The notes: generated by a model from the letters alone, not told the origin. A DNA stretch of 64,000 bases from Bacillus taeanensis (GCF_003318295.1 NZ_QOCW01000016.1:38187-102186); one strand, 5' to 3'; shown: positions 45,176-54,549, counted from the stretch's first letter. Program-made: numbers and translations.

Positions 45176-46435
45176 GTGAATGCAGTGGACAATTTGCGTG
45201 AAGAAGCTTTACACATGCACCGTGTTAATCAAGGGAAAATCGAATCAAAATCAAAGGTACCTGTTCGAAATGCGAAAGATTTAAGTCTTGCTTATTCACC
45301 AGGAGTTGCTGAACCTTGTAAAGAGATTTATCAAGATCGTGAAACAGTGTATGACTATACGATGAAAGGCAATATGGTTGCGGTAGTTTCAGATGGTACT
45401 GCTGTACTTGGGCTTGGCAATATCGGTCCTGAAGCCGCACTTCCGGTTATGGAAGGAAAAGCTGTTTTATTTAAAAGCTTTGCAGGTGTAGACGCATTCC
45501 CGCTTTGTTTAAATACAACTGATGTTGAAGAAATCATTCAAACTGTGAAACTACTAGAACCAACGTTTGGCGGTGTAAATTTAGAAGATATTGCTGCACC
45601 GAACTGCTTTATTATTGAAGAGCGTTTGAAAAAAGAAACGAATATTCCAATTTTTCACGATGATCAGCACGGCACTGCAATCGTAACAGCAGCAGGTCTA
45701 TTAAATGCATTAGAGCTTGTTGGCAAAGAAATTTCCGACATTAAAGTTGTTATTAACGGTGCGGGCGCTGCTGGCATTGCAATTATTAAACTATTAAACC
45801 GCTTTGGTGTTGATGATATTATTATGTGCGACACAAAAGGGGCAATCTTTGAAGGCCGTACATATGGAATGAACAGTGTAAAAGAAGAGGTAGCCAAATT
45901 TACAAATAAAGAAAATAAAGAAGGCACATTAAAAGACATGGTCGTTGGTACCGATGTATTTATCGGCGTATCAGCAGCAGGAGCTCTTACTAAAGAAATG
46001 GTACACACAATGAATGAAGATCCAATTGTGTTTGCAATGGCAAATCCAATCCCGGAAATTATGCCGGAAGATGCAAAAGCAGCTGGCGTTAGAGTTATCG
46101 GGACAGGCCGTTCTGATTTTCCGAACCAAGTAAACAATGTCCTTGCATTTCCAGGCATTTTCCGCGGCGCTTTAGATGTTCGCGCAACAGAAATTAATGA
46201 AGAAATGAAAACAGCAGCCGTACTCGCCATCGCATCACTCGTTTCTGAAGACGAACTTTCACCAGATTATGTAATTCCAGCACCGTTTGATGAACGTGTT
46301 GCTCCTGCTGTATCTAAAGCAGTTGCAAAAGCGGCAATTGTGACAGGTGCAGCGACAAAAACTGTTGATCCTGAAGAAGTTGCTGAAAACACACGCAAAC
46401 TGACTGCTTTTCAAAAAGAAGTTTCCGTGAGATAA
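45176..46435 (+). CDS. NAD(P)-dependent malic enzyme (YtsJ/MaeB-like)
   Basis: 419 residues converting malate to pyruvate and CO2. LAYSPGVAEPCKEIY and the catalytic region VAVVSDGTAVLGLGNIGPEA, the metal/substrate motif IPIFHDDQHGTAIV and the Rossmann VVINGAGAAGIAI are intact. It lacks the C-terminal phosphotransacetylase domain of MaeB. Starts at GTG 45176 or GTG 45185; GAGAGTG before the second makes it possible. Closest to B. subtilis YtsJ (starts SLREEALHLHK). Monocistronic with a strong terminator. Confidence 0.92.
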   Translation: MNAVDNLREEALHMHRVNQGKIESKSKVPVRNAKDLSLAYSPGVAEPCKEIYQDRETVYDYTMKGNMVAVVSDGTAVLGLGNIGPEAALPVMEGKAVLFKSFAGVDAFPLCLNTTDVEEIIQTVKLLEPTFGGVNLEDIAAPNCFIIEERLKKETNIPIFHDDQHGTAIVTAAGLLNALELVGKEISDIKVVINGAGAAGIAIIKLLNRFGVDDIIMCDTKGAIFEGRTYGMNSVKEEVAKFTNKENKEGTLKDMVVGTDVFIGVSAAGALTKEMVHTMNEDPIVFAMANPIPEIMPEDAKAAGVRVIGTGRSDFPNQVNNVLAFPGIFRGALDVRATEINEEMKTAAVLAIASLVSEDELSPDYVIPAPFDERVAPAVSKAVAKAAIVTGAATKTVDPEEVAENTRKLTAFQKEVSVR

Positions 46436-46458
46436 ATTAATAATCGCTTTATTATAGT

Positions 46459-46497
46459 TAAGCCGACTCAATAAAATTTTTGTACCGAGTCGGCTTA
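46459..46497 (+). terminator. Terminator of the malic enzyme gene
   Basis: AAGCCGACTC / GAGTCGGCTT stem; serves both converging transcripts. Confidence 0.8.
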
Positions 46498-46513
46498 CAT
46501 ATTTAGTAACCTA

Positions 46514-46901
46514 TTAACTAAACGCTGTGCGTGTTAATTTTGAGACGAATAATGATAAAAAGAAAGAACGCGCCAAACTAAACAAAGTAAACGCGAGCCA
46601 AACTCCATGATTATCATAGTTTGGTACGAACAGCCACATGGTCAGTAAAAAGACGATTAGTGCTAAAGCAATCGAATCTCGAATCGAGCGCGCTTCTGCT
46701 GCACCAGAAAAAATCCCCTCCAACTGCAACGCTGCCAATTGAAGCGGGATCAGGAATTCGTCCAACGACTGCTGTATCAACCGCTCCTAACAGCGGTGTT
46801 GAAATACCTGAGATAATTAGCGGTATTGCCAGTGTTAAATATTGACGCTGACTAAAAGGTACAGGTTTTGTTAATTGTAAAGAAGGTACTGCTGGTTTCA
46901 T
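46514..46901 (-). pseudogene. MATE-family exporter remnant with large internal deletion
   Basis: The first about 50 codons (QYLTLAIPLIISGISTPLLG and AVDTAVVGRI) are the start of a DinF-type MATE protein, and the last about 75 codons in the +1 frame (LQLEGIFSGAAEARSIRDSI) are its C-terminal half. About 900 bp in between is gone, with the junction near 46735 (GCAGTTGGAGGGG). Non-functional. It follows the Nik/Opp-type operon with only a 15-bp gap, so it may have been its last gene. Confidence 0.75.
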
Positions 46902-46916
46902 ATGGTTCTCCTTTTC

Positions 46917-47687
46917 TTACTGGATTGACGCTGCTTGAATTAACGCTTTTGTATAAGGATGACGGTCCTGATGATATAGTTCTGAAAGTTCAAACTGATC
47001 AACAATCGATCCATTTCTAAGAACAATCACTTTTTTACATAAAAAAGTAACAGATCTTAGATCGTGTGAGATAAATAGAATTGTCATGTTCATTTTCTTC
47101 TGCAGATCTTTCAGAAGATGTAAAATGTGAACTTGCACTGTTACGTCTAAGCTTGCTGTCGGTTCATCACAAATAAGCAGTGACGGTTCAATGCTTAATG
47201 CTCTTGCGATACTAACGCGCTGTTTTTGGCCGCCGCTTAATTCCCTTGGATAGCGTTCAGCAAATTGTTTGTCCAACCCGACTCTTTCTAAAAGCACTTC
47301 AGCAGTTTCTTTTCTCGAAAGATTTTTCCCAGCTAAAAAAGAAGGCGTAACCTCTTTAAAGTTATCGAGAGGCTCCATTATACTTTTCCATATCGGCAGC
47401 TTCGGATTTAAAGCACCGGCAGAATCTTGAAAAATCATCTGCACGCTTTTACGATAGTCGCGTAAAAGACTTCGTTTCTTCGGAGCGATTGGTTTACCGT
47501 TAAAAGTAATGCTTCCTTCTTTATATGACTCTAAACCTAATAGCACTTTTGCAAGCGTGCTTTTTCCGCTCCCGCTTTCACCTACTATTCCAACTGCCTC
47601 TCCGCTGTTCACTTGAAAAGAAATCGCATTTAAAGCCGTAACACTTTTCGAATAATCCTTTGAAACACGATTAATCACTAAACTCAT
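46917..47687 (-). CDS. ABC transporter ATPase, OppF/NikE type
   Basis: 256 residues. Walker A GESGSGKSTLAK (about 37-48), signature LSGGQKQRVSIARAL, Walker B LLICDEPTASLD, and the C-terminal oligopeptide-type extension YHQDRHPYTKALIQAA. Overlaps the preceding ATPase gene by 4 nt. It energises the NikBC-like permease pair. Expected to be Zur-controlled with the rest of the operon. Confidence 0.9.
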   Translation of the reverse strand: MSLVINRVSKDYSKSVTALNAISFQVNSGEAVGIVGESGSGKSTLAKVLLGLESYKEGSITFNGKPIAPKKRSLLRDYRKSVQMIFQDSAGALNPKLPIWKSIMEPLDNFKEVTPSFLAGKNLSRKETAEVLLERVGLDKQFAERYPRELSGGQKQRVSIARALSIEPSLLICDEPTASLDVTVQVHILHLLKDLQKKMNMTILFISHDLRSVTFLCKKVIVLRNGSIVDQFELSELYHQDRHPYTKALIQAASIQ

Positions 47688-48502
47688 AAGGTACTCACTC
47701 TTTCTGTTTGGAATGAGTCAGCTTTAGGAAGTGAAAGCAAACAAGCACATAACTTTTTCGTATAAGGATGTTTATGATGACAGCGAATTTGCTCTGGAAA
47801 ACCTTCTTCAACGATTTCCCCCTGCTGCATCACATATAGACGATCTGTTCGCTTATACGCTTGCGCTAAATCATGAGTAATCATCAGCACTGCACAACCT
47901 GTCTCCTGACATACTTTATCAATATAATTGAGTACTTTCTCACCATTTATCACGTCCAATGCTGTTGTCACTTCATCACAAATTAGTAAACTCGGTTTTA
48001 AAGCAAGAATCATTGCCATCGCTGCCCGCTGCACTTGTCCGCCGCTTAATTGAAAAGGATAGCTGCGATAAACTCGTTTTGAATCGAGCCCCATCTCCTC
48101 AAGAACTTGAAAAGCAATCTTCTTTGCCTCTTTTTTTGTAATGAATTGGTGAGTACAAATCGTTTCCACGATCTGTTTTCCAACCTTAATAAACGGAGTA
48201 AAGCTGCCGCGGTAATCTTGAAAAATCATCCCTATTTCTTTTCCAAGCAGTTTGCGATGATCTTTTGACGGCAGCGTTAACAGATTTTGATTTTGATAGA
48301 TAATCCGCCCACTTTTTTTCATTTCTAACGGCAGAAGTCCCATAATCGCTCTTGCTGTTAAGCTTTTACCACTGCCGCTTTCACCAATTAAGCCGACAAT
48401 TTCTCCCTTACTTATCTCAATATTTACGCTTTTCAGGAATGACGTTTCGCCAACTTTATCTTTTATACACAAATTCTGTATTGCTAGAAGAGGCTCACTC
48501 AC
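47684..48502 (-). CDS. ABC transporter ATPase, OppD/NikD type
   Basis: 272 residues. Walker A GESGSGKSLTAR, signature LSGGQVQRAAMAMIL, Walker B LLICDEVTTALD, and C-terminal CHHKHPYTKKLCACLLSLPK. The His/Cys-rich tail is a little unusual (HKHPYTKKLCAC). Overlaps both neighbouring genes by 4 nt (ATGA), indicating tight translational coupling in a five-gene operon. Confidence 0.9.
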   Translation of the reverse strand: MSEPLLAIQNLCIKDKVGETSFLKSVNIEISKGEIVGLIGESGSGKSLTARAIMGLLPLEMKKSGRIIYQNQNLLTLPSKDHRKLLGKEIGMIFQDYRGSFTPFIKVGKQIVETICTHQFITKKEAKKIAFQVLEEMGLDSKRVYRSYPFQLSGGQVQRAAMAMILALKPSLLICDEVTTALDVINGEKVLNYIDKVCQETGCAVLMITHDLAQAYKRTDRLYVMQQGEIVEEGFPEQIRCHHKHPYTKKLCACLLSLPKADSFQTERVSTL

Positions 48503-49347
48503 AAATAATCGCTCCCTTTTCCGATTTCAAAATAACTTTTCAATCCATCTCCTAATAAGTTACAGCACAGCACCGTTATCATAATCGCAAACCCCGGATA
48601 AATCATAAGAGAAGGAATCACTTGAAAATAACTTCTTCCATCATTAAGCATCGCTCCCCATTCCGGGATCGGCGGCTGTGCACCAAGTCCAAGATAAGAT
48701 AAGGCCGAAATAAGTAAAATGACTTTTCCTACATCAATCGCCGCCATGACAATAATGTCCGGCATCACTTGAGGTAATAAATGCATACGAATCGTTTTAA
48801 AAGAACTCGAATAAGAGATTTTTGAAACGAGCACATACTCTTTTTCTTTTTCCGCAAGAACTAAGCCCCGCACAACACGAGCATAAACAATCCATCTTAC
48901 TAACACAATCGCAATAATAATATTCGTTAAACTCGGTCCTAAAAGTCCGGCAATGGCAACAGCTAAAATAAAATCAGGAAAAGCTAAAATCCCATCAATA
49001 ATTCTCATAAAAAAAGCATCGATTTTTCCGCCTATGTAACCGGAAAAAAGACCGATCGGAACACCGATACATACTGCGAGTAGTATTGCTAACATTCCCA
49101 GTCCAATTGTTAGCTTTGCGCCATAGACAATTCTCGCAAACACATCGCGACCAAGTTGATCGGTTCCAAGCCAATGCTGTGCTGATGTACCCTGCAACCT
49201 ATTTTTCATATCAATTTGAAAAGGATCATGAGGAACGAGTATTCCTCCAAAAAGTGTGACAATTAAAAGAAGGACAGCGAGAAATAACCCAATTACCATA
49301 TTAGGATTACGGAGAACTCGTGATTGTTTCATTAGCGCTTCATCCAT
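48499..49347 (-). CDS. ABC transporter permease, OppC/NikC type
   Basis: 282 residues, six TM helices; the N-terminal OppC-N segment and QGTSAQHWLGTDQLGRDVFA followed by the coupling loop VRGLVLAEKEKEYVLVSKI. Overlaps the NikB-like gene by 1 nt. Family members carry Ni2+, Ni/Co/Zn-metallophore complexes or peptides; the Zur boxes favour a zinc-related cargo. Confidence 0.9.
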   Translation of the reverse strand: MDEALMKQSRVLRNPNMVIGLFLAVLLLIVTLFGGILVPHDPFQIDMKNRLQGTSAQHWLGTDQLGRDVFARIVYGAKLTIGLGMLAILLAVCIGVPIGLFSGYIGGKIDAFFMRIIDGILAFPDFILAVAIAGLLGPSLTNIIIAIVLVRWIVYARVVRGLVLAEKEKEYVLVSKISYSSSFKTIRMHLLPQVMPDIIVMAAIDVGKVILLISALSYLGLGAQPPIPEWGAMLNDGRSYFQVIPSLMIYPGFAIMITVLCCNLLGDGLKSYFEIGKGSDYL

Positions 49348-50306
49348 TACATAGACTCCTTCCCCTGCTGTATTTGCGGATTGATGACCACATACATTAA
49401 ATCAACGATCAGATTCGTTATTACAACGAGAACACCAACCACTAAAATGTAACCTTGAATAACCGGATAATCGCGCTCCATCACCGCATTCACAATAAGT
49501 TCGCCCATTCCCGGCCACGAAAAGAGCATTTCAATTACCGTTATTCCGCCAAGCAGACTGCCGATACTTAATCCAAACATCGTCACGAGCGGAATAAGAC
49601 TTCCCCTTAACGCATGAAAGAAAAGAATTCGTTCTTTTCGAAGCCCTCTCGCTTTTGCCGCTTCAATATACGAGCTCTGCAGTACAGCAATAAGTCTTTC
49701 CCGCAGCAGGCGAATGTACATCGGAGCCATCGCCACCCCGAGCGTTATAGACGGCAGCACAAAGTGAGCAAACGTCCCTTTTCCCATTACCGGCAATAAT
49801 TGAAGCTTTACAGAAAATATAGAGATTAAAATTAACCCAAGCCAAAAGCTTGGAATAGAAGCTCCTACCATCGCTAACCACCTGCTCACATAATCTGGCC
49901 AGCGATTTTCATAGACAGCCCCTAACACTCCAAGTGGAACGGAGATAAGAAGAAGTACAACCATGCCGCCGATTGATAAAGCAGCCGTTGCTGGTAATTT
50001 GCTCATGATCATTTCTAAAACTGGTCTTTTTGCAATAATCGATTTCCCTAAATCTAATTGCACTGCACTTCTAATCCACTGACTATACTGAACAAAAATC
50101 GGTTCATTAAAACCATATTCTTGCCTTAATTTTTCTTCTTCAGCTTTTGTTGCAACCACATCGTCTACCTTTAAAAGCGTTCGGATTGGATCACCGGGTG
50201 TGATTTTCATTAATAAAAACGTTACAAAAGAAAGAACGAACATGACGATCAATAATTGAAGCATTCTCGATCCAATAATAGACAACAAATTTCTCATCTT
50301 ATTCAC
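49347..50306 (-). CDS. ABC transporter permease, OppB/NikB type
   Basis: 319 residues, six TM helices with the OppB N-terminal motif FLLMKITPGDPI and the coupling loop LLRERLIAVLQSSYIEAAKARGL. The GTG at 50306 has AGGAGG 8 nt upstream; an ATG lies three codons later. A stem formed by AGGTGACTCAA (about 50346) and TTGAGTCAACCT (about 50415) separates it from the binding-protein gene. Confidence 0.9.
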   Translation of the reverse strand: MNKMRNLLSIIGSRMLQLLIVMFVLSFVTFLLMKITPGDPIRTLLKVDDVVATKAEEEKLRQEYGFNEPIFVQYSQWIRSAVQLDLGKSIIAKRPVLEMIMSKLPATAALSIGGMVVLLLISVPLGVLGAVYENRWPDYVSRWLAMVGASIPSFWLGLILISIFSVKLQLLPVMGKGTFAHFVLPSITLGVAMAPMYIRLLRERLIAVLQSSYIEAAKARGLRKERILFFHALRGSLIPLVTMFGLSIGSLLGGITVIEMLFSWPGMGELIVNAVMERDYPVIQGYILVVGVLVVITNLIVDLMYVVINPQIQQGKESM

Positions 50307-50344
50307 CTGTCAAACCTCCTACTCCTTAAATCAAACAAGAAAAA

Positions 50345-50430
50345 AGGTGACTCAACAGAATCTCCCCTTCACATCTATACAACAATATGATGAAAAGGAT
50401 AAACCCTGCATGTTTGAGTCAACCTCTTTT
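50345..50430 (-). promoter_or_regulatory. Intercistronic long-range hairpin between binding protein and permease
   Basis: AGGTGACTCAA and TTGAGTCAACCT pair (one bulge) and enclose about 65 nt. Position suggests a partial terminator or RNA-stability element. Confidence 0.4.
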
Positions 50431-50432
50431 AA

Positions 50433-51983
50433 TTACTCGACATCCATTTTATTCGTAATTAAATAATATTCTTCAGAGCCCGGACTCCAGTTTTTCACAC
50501 GCTCATTCACACCGACAATTATATGCGGATATAAAATAAATGATTGCGGAACTTCTTTCTGAATGATTTCTGCCGCTTTCTTTTGCAGAGTAATTCTCTC
50601 TTCAAGATCGGCTGTCACATTCAACTCTTTCGTCAGTTCATTCAGTTCCGGAATATGAATTTTACCTGGATTTAACGCACCGTCCGGTAAATAAGCTGTA
50701 TTTAAGAAGTAGCCGCCGTCTCCCCGAGGAGCTGTTAAATTAGAGTATGTGACGATATCCCACTCATCCTGCTCCCATAAATAACTGTCAATGTTCTCAA
50801 CTGTGACAATATTAATATCAATTCCTAGATTAGCAGCTTCGGCCTGTAAATATTGCGCCATTAGCGGAAGTTCTGGTCTTCCTTCATATGTTGCCAGCGT
50901 TAGCGTTAGAACGTCTCCCACTTTTTCCAGCTTTCCATTCTCATTTTTCTTATAGCCCGCATCTTTTAGTAAAAGCTCTGCTTGTTCTGGATCATAATTT
51001 TCTGGCTGTGTGTCACTCGCAAAAGCAAAGTTAGGATTGAACGGTCCATTTGCTGCTGTCGCGTGTCCATTCATAACCTCACTTACCATGACAGGGCGAT
51101 TAACGAGTAAATCGAGTGCTTTTCGAACTCTTACATCCTGCAGTGCAGGTTTGTTCGCATTATAGAGAAGGAAATGAACACGTAAACTTGAAACTGATTC
51201 AACACGAAGGTTTTCGCTCGTTTCAATCGGCTCTAACGCTTCAGAAGGTAAATGATAGGCAAGATCTGCTTCACCTGATTGAAGAGCAAGTGCACGAACA
51301 TTTCCATCAGAATTAAACTTAATTGTCACTTCATCTAAATTGGCAGCGCCATCCCAATAGTCTTCGTATTTTTCGAGTTTAATTTCTGCTTCAGATGTAA
51401 AATCAACAACTTTAAACGGCCCCGTAGCAATTGGCTTTTCACTAATATTTTCAGCGTCCGTCTTTATAATAGAAGCATTTGTATGTACAAGTTCGGAAAG
51501 AAACGCAGGATATGGTTCTGTCGTTACAAACGTTATGTCTTGACCGTCTGCTTCCATTGATTCGATTTTTAAGCTGGACGCAACTGCATCATTCACATCC
51601 ATCACACGTTCAAATGATGCCTTGACAGCTTCTCCGTCAACAGGTGTTCCATCATGAAATGTCACGCCATCTTTAATTGTAAATGTCCATGTTCTCTCAT
51701 CTTTTTGCTCCCAACCATGTGCTAACCACGGTTGAATTTCTAAATTTCCATCAATTTTCACTAACGTCTCCGCAATTCCAGCACGTACACCCATCCAGTC
51801 CTGATGAGGATCAATCGTTTTAGATGCAAAACTAAACAGCAGTGTTACTGACTTCTCCTCTGTCTTAGAAGAGGTACTTGATCCTTCTTCGTTTATTCCT
51901 GAAACCTTCTCATTATTACAAGCCGTAACAAATATGAGAATTACAGCAAAAATTAAATAAGAAATGGATTGTTTTTTAACCAT
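50433..51983 (-). CDS. Nickel/peptide-type substrate-binding lipoprotein (NikA/CntA/OppA family)
   Basis: 516 residues. Signal peptide ending in lipobox FVTAC, then an SBP_bac_5 domain (FASKTIDPHQDWMGVRAGIA, WEQKDERTWTFTIKDGVTFH, DGTPVDGEAVKASFERV). This family includes NikA, the staphylopine-metal binder CntA, and peptide binders. First gene of the operon; three Zur-like boxes lie 91-248 bp upstream of its start. Cargo by inference: zinc bound to a small chelator or nickel/cobalt. Confidence 0.9.
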   Translation of the reverse strand: MVKKQSISYLIFAVILIFVTACNNEKVSGINEEGSSTSSKTEEKSVTLLFSFASKTIDPHQDWMGVRAGIAETLVKIDGNLEIQPWLAHGWEQKDERTWTFTIKDGVTFHDGTPVDGEAVKASFERVMDVNDAVASSLKIESMEADGQDITFVTTEPYPAFLSELVHTNASIIKTDAENISEKPIATGPFKVVDFTSEAEIKLEKYEDYWDGAANLDEVTIKFNSDGNVRALALQSGEADLAYHLPSEALEPIETSENLRVESVSSLRVHFLLYNANKPALQDVRVRKALDLLVNRPVMVSEVMNGHATAANGPFNPNFAFASDTQPENYDPEQAELLLKDAGYKKNENGKLEKVGDVLTLTLATYEGRPELPLMAQYLQAEAANLGIDINIVTVENIDSYLWEQDEWDIVTYSNLTAPRGDGGYFLNTAYLPDGALNPGKIHIPELNELTKELNVTADLEERITLQKKAAEIIQKEVPQSFILYPHIIVGVNERVKNWSPGSEEYYLITNKMDVE

Positions 51984-52240
51984 TTATTACTCCGCTCCTT
52001 GGTTTTTAATTTTTTCTTCTCGCTGCTAACATTTAGAAAATTTCTCTTTCAGCTAAAACACCTACCTCTCGATAAATTGGAATCATTACGATTTATAAAT
52101 TGAACGAACCCTACATAGAAATAGATTTATAGATATATGTAACTTTAAATCGTAATCATTATGATTTATACTTTAAAACTATACATAAAGTCGTATAAAT
52201 CGTCAATAATAAATCGTAACAATTATGATTTATTATTGTT
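51984..52240 (-). promoter_or_regulatory. Zur-regulated promoter region of the Nik/Opp-type operon
   Basis: Three matches to the B. subtilis Zur box AAATCGTAATNATTACGATTT: 52074-52094 (two mismatches), 52147-52167 (AAATCGTAATCATTATGATT + T, one mismatch) and 52211-52231 (two mismatches). The Fur box (TGATAATNATTATCA) fits less well. No ORF in the spacer. Confidence 0.7.
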
Positions 52241-52294
52241 AGAAAACTAAAACTCTATCAAGAATGTTCGCAGTACTCCTCTTTAAGCATGGAA

Positions 52295-52330
52295 AAAACG
52301 CAGGAGTCCCGAGAATACCTGCGTTTTCTT
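52295..52330 (-). terminator. Terminator downstream of the eutH-like gene
   Basis: AAAACGCAGG / CCTGCGTTTT stem about 130 bp beyond the permease stop, so it also covers a start-less open frame in between. Confidence 0.75.
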
Positions 52331-52455
52331 ATAAGTTAATGTTCCTTATTAAATTTTTATATCCTTTCAATAGGAATGACTTATGCTTAAACCATTCATC
52401 TGTCTCAAAACTTTTAGAAATTTCTTCTTCAAACAGATTATCGAAACCTAAATTC

Positions 52456-53577
52456 TCAAGCGTCTTTTACAGATTTATTAAAATCAACGTTATGCGGTCT
52501 CTCAACTCTTTTTTGAGTAGCAATAACTGCTAATAAAACCGCACTAAGTCCACCAACAAGTTTTCCAACAATCATCGCAAACACAATTTCTTTATTAACG
52601 CCAGCTGTAAAACCTAAGTGTGCGCCAAAGACAAAAGCACCGCTCACGGCAAAAGCAACATTAATTACTTTGCCTCTTGAATCCATATTTTTAAGAAGAG
52701 CCAGCATCGGAATATTATGAGCGAGAGATGCTAATAAACCAGCTGTTGCTGTTTCATTAATTCCTAGCAAGGCTCCCATTTTCCGAAGCGGTTTTTTAAA
52801 GAGAAATGTGATAAAAGTAACCATCGGAAACGCACCTGCAAGAAACACCGCAATCATCGCCACAATTTCAATTCCCTCCATGAGCGGTGTCATGTTTGGG
52901 ATTACAACAAAGCCTGTGAATGTCTCCACACATATGGCAGCAAGCCCAATAATCGCAATAATATCAATAAACTTTGCGAAAACAGAAAATCCTGTAATCA
53001 TTTTTTCTGTATACTTCCATAATCCAATCGAAATAAAAATAGACAAGATAATTGTTGGAATGAGATTTTTTATAATAACCATCATATTTAAATCAGCAGT
53101 AACTCCGCCAACGAAACAGCCAATTGGCACCGTAATTAACCCTAACAAAATACCTTTCGCAAAAAATGGTTGATCTTTTTTTGCGATAATCCCCAGTCCA
53201 ACCGGAATTGTAAAAACAATCGTCGGTCCCATCATTGTTCCTAAAAACACCCATGAAAACAGCTCAGCATCCTTGCTTTGCGCCATTTCTTCAGCTAACG
53301 CATACCCGCCCATATCAAGCGCTAACAATGTATTCGCAAATGCAGCAGGATCTGCGCCGACTAATCCATAAACAGGTGAGATAATCGGTGTTAGAATCGC
53401 AGCAAGCACCGGTGCTAATGAGATAATGCCAACCATCGCAAGTGTGAGCGATCCCATTGTCATAAATCCGTCTGTAAAACGCTGTCCTAATCCTAGTTTA
53501 TTTCCGATAAGTTTATCTAGAGCACCTAAACAAAAAAAGCCGATTACGATGAAAATAATAATATCATTAATTCCCAT
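52456..53577 (-). CDS. eutH: Ethanolamine permease-like protein (EutH)
   Basis: 373 residues, about eleven TM helices, with family-typical GANKLGLG-like LDKLIGNKLGLGQRF at the start, ALDMGGYALAEEMA (about 90-103) and AHNIPMLALLKNMD..AFAVSGAFVFGAHLGFTAG near the end. EutH facilitates ethanolamine entry. No other eut genes are in the window, so the role could be ethanolamine scavenging or another small amine. The ATG at 53577 has TTGGAG upstream; TTG at 53583 is less likely. The upstream small membrane protein is on the same strand. Confidence 0.85.
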   Translation of the reverse strand: MGINDIIIFIVIGFFCLGALDKLIGNKLGLGQRFTDGFMTMGSLTLAMVGIISLAPVLAAILTPIISPVYGLVGADPAAFANTLLALDMGGYALAEEMAQSKDAELFSWVFLGTMMGPTIVFTIPVGLGIIAKKDQPFFAKGILLGLITVPIGCFVGGVTADLNMMVIIKNLIPTIILSIFISIGLWKYTEKMITGFSVFAKFIDIIAIIGLAAICVETFTGFVVIPNMTPLMEGIEIVAMIAVFLAGAFPMVTFITFLFKKPLRKMGALLGINETATAGLLASLAHNIPMLALLKNMDSRGKVINVAFAVSGAFVFGAHLGFTAGVNKEIVFAMIVGKLVGGLSAVLLAVIATQKRVERPHNVDFNKSVKDA

Positions 53578-53645
53578 TTTCAATCTCCAACTTTATTAAA
53601 ATTTTACTTACAATCTATTAAATAAGGCACTGATAAACTCACTAC

Positions 53646-53828
53646 CTACTGTTTATCTCGGTGCAACAAATTTAACTGCACAAAAATCCCGCTTAACAAC
53701 GTAACGATCATCCCCAACATCGCTGTATAGCCGGAAAACACTTCATTTCCTTCAAAAACACTGCAAATCGCAATGCCGCCAATTCCTCCGAAAATGATTA
53801 ATAACAACCAAACGAAAAAAACTGACAT
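53646..53828 (-). CDS. Small two-TM membrane protein
   Basis: 60 residues with two hydrophobic helices (about 3-23 and 31-52) joined by a short acidic loop (FEGNEVFSGY) and a charged tail (LHRDKQ). Strong ribosome site TTGGAGGAGAAAAA. 68 bp upstream of the eutH-like gene on the same strand, so probably cotranscribed. No family recognised. Confidence 0.6.
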   Translation of the reverse strand: MSVFFVWLLLIIFGGIGGIAICSVFEGNEVFSGYTAMLGMIVTLLSGIFVQLNLLHRDKQ

Positions 53829-53952
53829 TTTTTCTCCTCCAATCTACTTTATCACTATTTTGAAATGAAAATCATCATTATTTTGCAGCAAAGAAAAAAG
53901 AGCAGCTATTCTCTACCGCTCAAATGTTTCAAAAGACAACACTTAATATTCA

Positions 53953-54549
53953 TCATCTAAAAGGTAGAGTTAGCATATAACCGATATAGAAAAACAACTC
54001 TCGAAATAAAAAAGGAACCTTGCTGTTTAACGTCTTATATAAAGAAGTTTGCGTCGGTGAGGAGTATGCTTCCATTCCCTTATTTTTCGCCATTACCATT
54101 GCCCTTTTCATATGCAGGGGGTCACTTACGATTGTAAAGGTGTTTAGATTATTTTCAGAAGCAACCTCATACGCGTATTCGAGATTTTCTTCAGTAATTT
54201 TTGATTTTATTTCAATAAAAATATCTTTCTCATTCACATTATTTTTAATGGCGTGATTTCTCGCAGCTTCCGATTCAGCGTAGGCATCTCCTTCAGCTTT
54301 ACCGCCAGTAAAGATGATTTTATCAACATAACCATTTTCATAAAGCCAAACAGCGTGATGAATTCGTTCACGAAAAACAGGTGATGGCTCTTCTTCCCAA
54401 ACAGCCGCTCCCAGCACAACAGCAGCATCAGTCTTCACTAGTTGATTTTTAGAGCTGAACGTCCAAATGCTGTAGGCTGAATACCCTATGAAAATAAGAA
54501 AAGCTGCGATCATACTTACAGCTAGTCTAACTAAAATCTTTTTTAACAT
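53953..54549 (-). CDS. YdcF/SanA-like DUF218 protein
   Basis: 198 residues. One N-terminal TM (about 8-30), then DUF218: AAVVLGAAVWEEEPSPVFRERI, IIFTGGKAEGDAYAESEAAR, and FTIVSDPLHMKRAMVMAKN. The family (SanA, YdcF) is linked to envelope permeability and vancomycin tolerance in E. coli, with unknown enzymology. The ATG at 54549 has AAGGA 9 nt upstream; TTG at 54558 overlaps it. Single gene. Confidence 0.85.
   Translation of the reverse strand: MLKKILVRLAVSMIAAFLIFIGYSAYSIWTFSSKNQLVKTDAAVVLGAAVWEEEPSPVFRERIHHAVWLYENGYVDKIIFTGGKAEGDAYAESEAARNHAIKNNVNEKDIFIEIKSKITEENLEYAYEVASENNLNTFTIVSDPLHMKRAMVMAKNKGMEAYSSPTQTSLYKTLNSKVPFLFRELFFYIGYMLTLPFR

Noticed and set aside
45664..46230. 188-codon minus ORF inside the malic enzyme gene
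   Set aside because: Antisense shadow of a well-conserved gene; no ribosome site.
52074..52231. Fur or PerR control of the Nik/Opp-type operon
   Set aside because: The boxes keep AAATCGTAAT half-sites typical of Zur; the TGATAAT/TTATAAT half-sites of Fur/PerR are not present.
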